Origin: Candidatus Binataceae bacterium | GTDB lineage: Bacteria > Desulfobacterota > Binatia > Binatales > Binataceae | Length of the DNA stretch: 64,000 nt | Assembly: GCA_035650475.1 (NCBI GenBank) | Contig: DASRHP010000009.1 | Coordinates: 424,545-488,544, forward strand | Direction: 5' to 3' | Part shown: one piece after another, positions 58,981-64,000 of the stretch | Layout: each line of letters starts with the position of its first letter | Numbering within the stretch: the first letter of the stretch is position 1 | Made by a program: the position numbers and the translations under genes | Notes under the pieces: generated by a model | Database searches by the model: none | What the model was told of the DNA's origin: nothing | Seen by the model: the letters and a program-made list of their open reading frames with translations, nothing else

Positions 58981-60723
58981 ATGGCTGGGATGCGTGCGAT
59001 TGGAAGTTTATTGGTCGTGATGATGATCGCGGCGCCGTCCGCGGCAAACGCGCAAGCGGTCAAAGTCGACAGCGGCAAGCGCGGCGCGAATGATGCGATG
59101 GCCTCAACCCAAGTCAATCTCGCCTCACTCCCGCAAATCACGCCGCAGGTAGCGGCGACGCATCTGGCAGCGCCGCCGTTCGGAACCGGGACAACCTGGG
59201 CGGAATACGCCGCGCGCAAGGCGGCGGCCGGCGCGCAATCGCAGGCTCTCCGCAACGGTCGGCAAAAGAGCGCGGTGCCAGCGAGCCCGAATGCAACCGG
59301 CGTGGAGACGCCGACGGTCGCCGCATTTGGCGCGCTCAAATTCGGATGCGCGGGCACCGACTTAGTCCCGCCCGACCAGGGGCTCGCGGTCAACCAGTCA
59401 TACGTTCTTGAAATGGTAAACGCCTGCATCGCCGTGTACGACAAGGCGGGCCACCTGCAACCCGGCTTTCCCAAGAGCCTCAACGCCTTCTTCGGCCGTT
59501 CGCCGAGCGCGCTCATCTTCGATCCGCGCGCGATCTACGACTGGGCCAATAACCGCTTCATCGCGATAGCGACCATGGCCGGCGATTTGATCAAGCCGCG
59601 AATCTTCGTCGCCGTCAGCCAGAGCAGCAATCCGTTGGGGACGTGGAAGCTTTATATACTACCTGGGCCGGGGGACACGCAGGTCGGCGACATCAGCGAT
59701 TTTCCCGAGCTCGGCCAGGATCGCAGCGCGGTTTATCTTACCTTCAACCGGTTCGACTCGGTCGAAAACTTTCTCGGCGCCGAAATAATAATCCTGCCTA
59801 AGGCGAAAATGTACGCGGGGGTGAATTTCACCTACGTGTTCTGGACGGGCATGAAGGAAGGCGGGCAACTGGTGGATACTATCCAGCCGGCCAACGAGTT
59901 TTCGCCCTCCGACCATCCGCGTGCGGAGTTTCTGATTAACTCGCGCAATATCAACTTCGGCGGCAGCCAATGCTCGTCATCGACTTGCAACGGCCTGGTG
60001 GTGTGGGCGCTCTCGAATCCGCTGGAGATCGGCGGGTCGTCCGAGTTGAGCGGCGTCTTCGTGCCCACCGCAAACGACTACTCGTTGCCACCGCCCGCTA
60101 CGCAACCTTCCGCCATTCAGCCCGCGTGTACCAGTGGCGGCTGCATCGACACCGGCGACGTCCGCATCTCAGGCGGCGTTACCTATCATGCGGGAAGCCT
60201 GTTCGGCTCGCTCAACACGGCGTCTCAGCGCGCCTTGGGGTCGCACGTGCTGTGGTTCGAGGTGAAGCCAGCCCTCAGCGATATCGGGTCGAACGGTTGC
60301 AATACCGAGCGTTGCCCGGACATCACCAGCGCCCGGATCGTGAACGAAGACTGCTTCATGTGCACGGTCGCCGGCAACTGGTACTACGCCACGCTCCAGC
60401 CCGACCTCGAAAACAACGTCGCGATGGTCGTTCACTACTCCGACGCCAGCAGTTATCCCTCCGTTCTTGTCACCTCGCGGCGCGCGACGCTTGATCCGAA
60501 TATGATGCACGACAGCGGCACGTACCTGATCGCGCCCGTCGCAAGCTACAATTCTCCCATTGGTGAGACGCCGCCATTTCGCTGGGGCGACTACACGGCG
60601 ACCGCGCCGGATTTGACGAGCGCAAATTCGCAAGTGTGGTTCGCGGGTGAGTTTTCCAACGCCGCCGGGGTCTGGCGCACGGCGATCGGCCATCTTTCGT
60701 TCAACAAGATCGTCGATCCCTGA
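58981..60723 (+). CDS. Exported cysteine-rich protein, paralogue B
   Basis: A 580-residue paralogue of the preceding gene in the same order of landmarks: signal peptide (about 1-24, ending ANAQ), Ala-rich linker, then PPDQGLAVNQSYVLEMVN, DPRAIYDWANNRFIAIAT, FPELGQDRSAVYLTFNRF and DVRISGGVTYHAGSLFGS. All ten body cysteines match. The two diverge most in the linker and in insertion loops. GGAGGGAGG lies 10 bases before the ATG at 58981. It follows its own promoter region after the terminator, so the paralogues can be controlled separately. Function unknown; secreted or surface role inferred. Confidence 0.75.
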   Translation: MAGMRAIGSLLVVMMIAAPSAANAQAVKVDSGKRGANDAMASTQVNLASLPQITPQVAATHLAAPPFGTGTTWAEYAARKAAAGAQSQALRNGRQKSAVPASPNATGVETPTVAAFGALKFGCAGTDLVPPDQGLAVNQSYVLEMVNACIAVYDKAGHLQPGFPKSLNAFFGRSPSALIFDPRAIYDWANNRFIAIATMAGDLIKPRIFVAVSQSSNPLGTWKLYILPGPGDTQVGDISDFPELGQDRSAVYLTFNRFDSVENFLGAEIIILPKAKMYAGVNFTYVFWTGMKEGGQLVDTIQPANEFSPSDHPRAEFLINSRNINFGGSQCSSSTCNGLVVWALSNPLEIGGSSELSGVFVPTANDYSLPPPATQPSAIQPACTSGGCIDTGDVRISGGVTYHAGSLFGSLNTASQRALGSHVLWFEVKPALSDIGSNGCNTERCPDITSARIVNEDCFMCTVAGNWYYATLQPDLENNVAMVVHYSDASSYPSVLVTSRRATLDPNMMHDSGTYLIAPVASYNSPIGETPPFRWGDYTATAPDLTSANSQVWFAGEFSNAAGVWRTAIGHLSFNKIVDP

Positions 60724-61081
60724 GGGATCCGCTGTAGCAGTATTTGTAGGAGGCATGCGGGGGCATGAATGTCACGTCCCGCCTGCTTGCCTTTGGCGCC
60801 GTTGAGGCAGGCCCTCGCCTCCCTGTCTCCGTTTGGCTCCACGCAGTGCGCTCGCGGTCAGAACCGGTCGCCGGCTTGAGCGCGAAGGCGTCACCATCGG
60901 TCACTAGCCCTCGTGAGCAGGAATATTTGTGTCAGCTGGTCCTCAGACCCGCGCGACGGGTGATTCTTCTAAAGCTTTCGTTTGAGCGGGCCGGAATCTT
61001 CGCCCAGGACCCTCCGGGCGTCGGACAGGATCGCCGTGCCATCGTTGGCAGGAGTATGCTCCACCGCAAGGGGTGACTCCG
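60724..61081 (+). other. Gap between paralogue B and the lipoprotein gene
   Basis: These 358 bases carry one marginal reading frame (60765-61076, 103 codons) with AGGAGG upstream, but its amino-acid pattern is like random GC-rich sequence and it has no recognisable feature. I would not call it a gene. No clear promoter or terminator is seen. Confidence 0.4.
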
Positions 61082-61495
61082 ATGCCGATACGCTGGTGGC
61101 AGCCGTGTGCGATGCTCGTCGTAGCTGCTTTGATCCTTGCCGGCTGCGCGCGCGGGGGCGGTCCGTCGGACCCGGGCGAATCCGCGCCTGGCACGCTCAG
61201 CGGCGAGATCACCCGCGGTCCGATGTTTCCGGTGAGCGGCCCGGGCGCGCCGTCGCCCGCGACCGCGCCGGTAGCCGGCGCCGAGCTTCGAATCGTCGAT
61301 TCAAACGGAGCGCTTGTTGCGACGGCACGCACGGGTGCCGACGGGCGCTACCAGGTGAGCCTGCCGGCGGGCGAATATCGCCTTGAACGCGGCGCGGGAT
61401 TCTCCGGCGCGACCAAAAATTTGCCGGCCAAGATTGCGATCAGTCCGGGAGGCCACACCCGCTTCGACGTGCTTGTCGATACGGGAATCCGCTGA
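61082..61495 (+). CDS. Lipoprotein with carboxypeptidase-regulatory-like domain
   Basis: A 137-residue lipoprotein: signal peptide ending LILAGC (lipobox, Cys about residue 22), a Gly/Pro-rich spacer and a beta-sandwich like carboxypeptidase regulatory domains (GAELRIVDSNGALVATARTGADGRYQVSLPAGEYRLE, in parts). Likely anchored in the outer or inner membrane as a structural or binding protein. Start at 61082; an in-frame GTG 9 bases upstream is possible. Confidence 0.78.
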   Translation: MPIRWWQPCAMLVVAALILAGCARGGGPSDPGESAPGTLSGEITRGPMFPVSGPGAPSPATAPVAGAELRIVDSNGALVATARTGADGRYQVSLPAGEYRLERGAGFSGATKNLPAKIAISPGGHTRFDVLVDTGIR

Positions 61496-61570
61496 AGCCC
61501 GAGGTTCGCGTCGTGCGCCTTTTCGACGTGGACGCCAAAGCAGAGGCTCGCCAAAACAAGGCGGCCCCGG

Positions 61571-62053
61571 CTATTCAATCAAGCCGCTTTGGCGGAGCGC
61601 CTCGTACAGCACGACCGACACCGCGTTGGACAGGTTGAGGCTGCGCACGCCGGGCTCGAAGATCGGGATGCGGTAGGTGTCGGCCTCGCGCTCGCGGAGG
61701 AATTCTGCGCCGAGTCCTTTGGTCTCGCTGCCGAAGACGAGGAAGTCGCCCGGCGCATAGCGCGCGCCAAGGTAGGAATTGGCGGCGCGCGCCGAGAAAT
61801 ATTTGAACCGCCGCGCCGGATCGCCCGTCGCAAATTCGTCCCATCCCGCGTACGTTCGCAGATCGACCAGCGGCCAGTAATCCAGCCCGGCGCGCTTGAG
61901 ATAGCGGTCCTCGAGCGAGAAACCGAGTGGGCCCACCAAGTGCAGGCGCGCGCGCGTCGCCGCCACGAGGCGCGCGATGGAGCCCGTGTTCTGCGGAATC
62001 TCCGGTCGCACCAGCACAATGTGGAAGGAGGGGGCGCGCAACGCCGTCGGCAC
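61571..62053 (-). CDS. trmL: tRNA (cytidine-34-2'-O)-methyltransferase TrmL-like
   Basis: A SPOUT methyltransferase of about 160 residues that methylates the wobble base of tRNA-Leu. It has FHIVLVRPEIPQNTGSIARL, LVGPLGFSLEDRYLKRAGLDYW (in parts), FLVFGSETKGL and RSLNLSNAVSVVLYEALRQ, the standard TrmL motifs. The start is uncertain: no ATG lies in range; GTG at 62053 is used here, while TTG at 62071 would overlap the DUF1285 stop by three bases and TTG at 62041 would give the closest family length. Confidence 0.88.
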   Translation of the reverse strand: MPTALRAPSFHIVLVRPEIPQNTGSIARLVAATRARLHLVGPLGFSLEDRYLKRAGLDYWPLVDLRTYAGWDEFATGDPARRFKYFSARAANSYLGARYAPGDFLVFGSETKGLGAEFLREREADTYRIPIFEPGVRSLNLSNAVSVVLYEALRQSGLIE

Positions 62054-62067
62054 GTCCGGGCGCGGAG

Positions 62068-62550
62068 TCAATCGGCGTGCGCGCTCGCCTGCGCCATCCT
62101 CAGCGGATAGCGCCGCCCGCGCAACGAGATCGAGAAACCGCCGCCGCTGTCGGCTTCGAAGCTCGGACTCAGATGATAGTACGCCGAGCGCAGGAAGCGC
62201 GCGCGAAAGGCGCCGCCCTTCACCCGGCAATAGAGCACGTTGTCGGCCCCGATTTCGAGCGTGGCCGGGTCGAGTTCCTCGCGATCCTCGTCATTGAGTA
62301 CCAGCACAAACCCGTTTCGTGGGTCGCCCTCGACCGTTTTGACCACATAGGGCGTGTCCTCGACGGTTATCGGCGCGCGCTCTTCGGCGACTTGCAGGTA
62401 GTAGCTGCCGTCGGGGTTACGGCGCAGCGAGCGGCTGAAAAGCAGCGCGATGCGCGGATTGTCGATCCGCTCGTCGTCGCTGTACCAATGGCCGTCGCGG
62501 CGAAACGAGATTCGCCCCGACTCGACCGCGTAAAAGCCCGCGCGTGCCAT
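62068..62550 (-). CDS. DUF1285 family protein
   Basis: A 160-residue protein. Visible marks are FRRDGHWYSDDERIDNPRI, EDTPYVVKTVEGDPRNGF and YHLSPSFEADSGG, typical of DUF1285 (beta-rich, unknown function). The ATG at 62550 follows the dtd stop by 2 bases, and trmL begins at its end, so dtd-DUF1285-trmL is probably one operon. Confidence 0.82.
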   Translation of the reverse strand: MARAGFYAVESGRISFRRDGHWYSDDERIDNPRIALLFSRSLRRNPDGSYYLQVAEERAPITVEDTPYVVKTVEGDPRNGFVLVLNDEDREELDPATLEIGADNVLYCRVKGGAFRARFLRSAYYHLSPSFEADSGGGFSISLRGRRYPLRMAQASAHAD

Positions 62551-62552
62551 CC

Positions 62553-62999
62553 TCAACGCTCCCGGCTGTCGAACAAGATCGTGACCGGCCCGTCGTTGAC
62601 CAGTTCGAGTGCCATGTGGGCGCCGAACTCTCCTGTTTCGACTCTAACACCGCCCGCACGTGCGAGCGATACGAAGTACTCGTACAGCGGGCGCGCAACC
62701 TCTGGCGGCGCGGCGCGGATGAACGAGGGGCGCCGCCCGCCGCTGGTGTCGGCGAGCAGCGTAAACTGTGAGACCACCAGAAGTTCGCCGCCCACCGCGG
62801 CGAGCGCGAGATTCATCTTGCCCGCCGCGTCGGCGAACACGCGCAGGCCCAGGATACGGTCCGCGATGAAGGCGGCGTCGGCTTCGGTGTCGTCGCGCGC
62901 GACGCCGAGCAGCACCACGAAGCCCAGCCCGATGCGGCCAAGGCATCTGCCGCCCACGCTGACCTCGGCGCGGCTCACCCGTTGAACAACCGCTCGCAT
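62553..62999 (-). CDS. dtd: D-aminoacyl-tRNA deacylase
   Basis: A 148-residue protein that removes D-amino acids and glycine from mischarged tRNA. It has MRAVVQRVSRAEVSVGG, the SQFTLLAD motif (77-84) and NDGPVTI at the C-terminus (cross-subunit Gly-Pro element). Length is standard. It is first in the minus-strand unit with DUF1285 and trmL, all linked to tRNA or translation quality. Confidence 0.94.
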   Translation of the reverse strand: MRAVVQRVSRAEVSVGGRCLGRIGLGFVVLLGVARDDTEADAAFIADRILGLRVFADAAGKMNLALAAVGGELLVVSQFTLLADTSGGRRPSFIRAAPPEVARPLYEYFVSLARAGGVRVETGEFGAHMALELVNDGPVTILFDSRER

Positions 63000-63132
63000 C
63001 CTGCCGTCAGATCTAGCAGACCCCGGCTGCCGGGCGGGAATGCGCGGTGGCGCGCGGACAAGGTCCGCAGCGGCGCGCAAGACCGGACGGCTGGTCTGTT
63101 GGCCGAGCGCCGTACTATAGTTGCTAGCGCCG

Positions 63133-64000
63133 ATGATTCCGATTCTGTTGCGCTTCGGTCCGATCGATCTGCTCGGCCATCCGGTCACCCTCACCATCTA
63201 CAGCTACGGGCTGATGATGGCGCTCGGCTTTATCGCCGCCGACGTCGTGATCAGCACCGAGTGCCGCCGGCGCGGGATCAATCCCGATTTCGCGACCGCC
63301 CTGGTGCTGTGGGCGGCGGTGGGAGGGCTGGCGGGCGCGCGCCTATACGACGTCCTTGACAATTGGCGCGTGTACATGGCCGACCCGGTCGCGATCGTAT
63401 GGTCGGGCTCGGGCTTCGTATGGTTCGGGGGCTTCTTCGGCGGGGTCATCGCCGCCTACTTCGTCGCGCGCCATTACCGGCTCCCGTTTTGGGTGACGGC
63501 CGACATGGCGGGGCCAGCGCTCGCGATCGGCCAGGCTTTCGGTCGAATCGGATGCCTGGTGTCGGGCGACGGCGACTGGGGGCTGCCCTCAACGCTGCCG
63601 TGGGCGATGTCGTTTCCCAGGGCGATCGTGGGGTGGAACGCGCAGACGGTCCTCAAGCTCGATGCCCACGGCAATTTGGTGTCGGGTTTTTTCCCGGGCG
63701 TGCGGGTCCATCCGACGCCGCTTTACGAAGCGATTCTCTACACCGTGGTATTCGGCGTGCTGTGGTCCCTGCGCGATCGAGTCGGGGTGAACGGCAGGCT
63801 TTTCTGCCTTTACCTGGTGCTGCTCGGAGCATGTCGCTTCACGGTCGAATTCTGGCGCGTGAATCCGCGCGTACTGTGGGGGCTGAGCGAAGCGCAACTG
63901 ATTTCCGCCGCGATGGTAGTGGTCGGCGTTACGGCGCTCTACCTGACCGGTGGTATCGTCTCGGGATGGCGTCGCGAGACGACAAAGGCTTCGCTCGGCG
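63133..64000 (+). CDS. lgt: Prolipoprotein diacylglyceryl transferase Lgt (3' end cut by window edge)
   Basis: At least 289 residues, open to the window edge. Lgt adds diacylglycerol to the lipobox cysteine of prelipoproteins. It has membrane helices throughout and the Lgt signature GQAFGRIGCLVSGDG, with HPTPLYEAIL further on, both near the catalytic centre. The ATG at 63133 begins MIPILLRFGPIDL. It is divergent from dtd, with 133 bases between. Confidence 0.92.
   Translation, partial: MIPILLRFGPIDLLGHPVTLTIYSYGLMMALGFIAADVVISTECRRRGINPDFATALVLWAAVGGLAGARLYDVLDNWRVYMADPVAIVWSGSGFVWFGGFFGGVIAAYFVARHYRLPFWVTADMAGPALAIGQAFGRIGCLVSGDGDWGLPSTLPWAMSFPRAIVGWNAQTVLKLDAHGNLVSGFFPGVRVHPTPLYEAILYTVVFGVLWSLRDRVGVNGRLFCLYLVLLGACRFTVEFWRVNPRVLWGLSEAQLISAAMVVVGVTALYLTGGIVSGWRRETTKASLG

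Noticed and set aside
60765..61076. 103-codon frame between exported paralogue B and the lipoprotein
   Set aside because: Although AGGAGG lies upstream, composition is like random sequence and no signal, membrane or domain feature is visible.
1..64000. CRISPR arrays, insertion sequences, prophage or integrase genes
   Set aside because: No regularly spaced repeats, terminal inverted repeats with transposase genes, or integrase motifs were found on either strand.

Overview
The window is GC-rich chromosomal DNA with short intergenic gaps and no transposase, integrase, CRISPR array or rRNA. The gene content and local orders (ispE / tRNA-Gln / prs / rplY; a complete Tad pilus cluster beside an NtrC-family activator; luciferase-like monooxygenase, amidohydrolase-2 and M20 hydrolases; archaeal-type fructose-1,6-bisphosphatase) suggest a deltaproteobacterium-like lineage such as Binatota/Desulfobacterota. 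This placement is an inference from gene content only; no marker phylogeny could be run.

Layout. 1-2826 (minus): tetrapyrrole/cytochrome genes (precorrin-2 dehydrogenase, CcsA-type protein, hemA cut by the window edge). 2951-3328: DUF192 protein. 3329-13936 (plus): a Tad/Flp pilus locus with two near-identical Flp pilins, TadG-like and TadE-like minor pilins, CpaB, secretin CpaC, CpaE, CpaF ATPase, TadB and TadC, closed by a rho-independent terminator. 14041-15429 (minus): a sigma-54 activator whose receiver domain lacks the phospho-accepting aspartate; a good -24/-12 promoter lies before the first pilin. 15430-16118: non-coding stretch with a tRNA-like fragment and an intact tRNA-Asn. 16276-24982: housekeeping and hypothetical genes (TrmJ, phosphoesterase, HAD hydrolase, TPR protein, methylmalonyl-CoA epimerase, FmdB, VWA protein, flavin-dependent monooxygenase). 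25166-31387: ATPase-GNAT fusion, Kef-type antiporter, NAD-binding protein, M20 hydrolase. 31420-33619: a MmyB-type XRE regulator, a small membrane protein and two NTF2-like proteins, with two matching palindromic operators. 33723-40218: amidohydrolase, ThuA-like protein, histidine phosphatase, rhodanese-E1 fusion, peroxiredoxin and thiC. 40480-49811: dnaE, rplY, prs, tRNA-Gln, ispE, MeaB, a phosphatase and tRNA-Met. 49852-53149: SIS protein and two ABC permeases. 53146-56822: small proteins, class V FBPase, and a DUF190/CBS/CrcB fluoride-export cluster. 57064-61495: two tandem paralogous exported proteins of unknown function and a lipoprotein. 61571-64000: TrmL, DUF1285, Dtd and the start of lgt.

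The parts most worth following up are the regulatory logic of the Tad locus (sigma-54 promoter, upstream dyad, phosphorylation-blind activator, twin pilins with an almost identical core), the small XRE/NTF2 regulon with two matching operators, the tandem cysteine-rich exported proteins, and the reversed rhodanese-E1 fusion near thiC.
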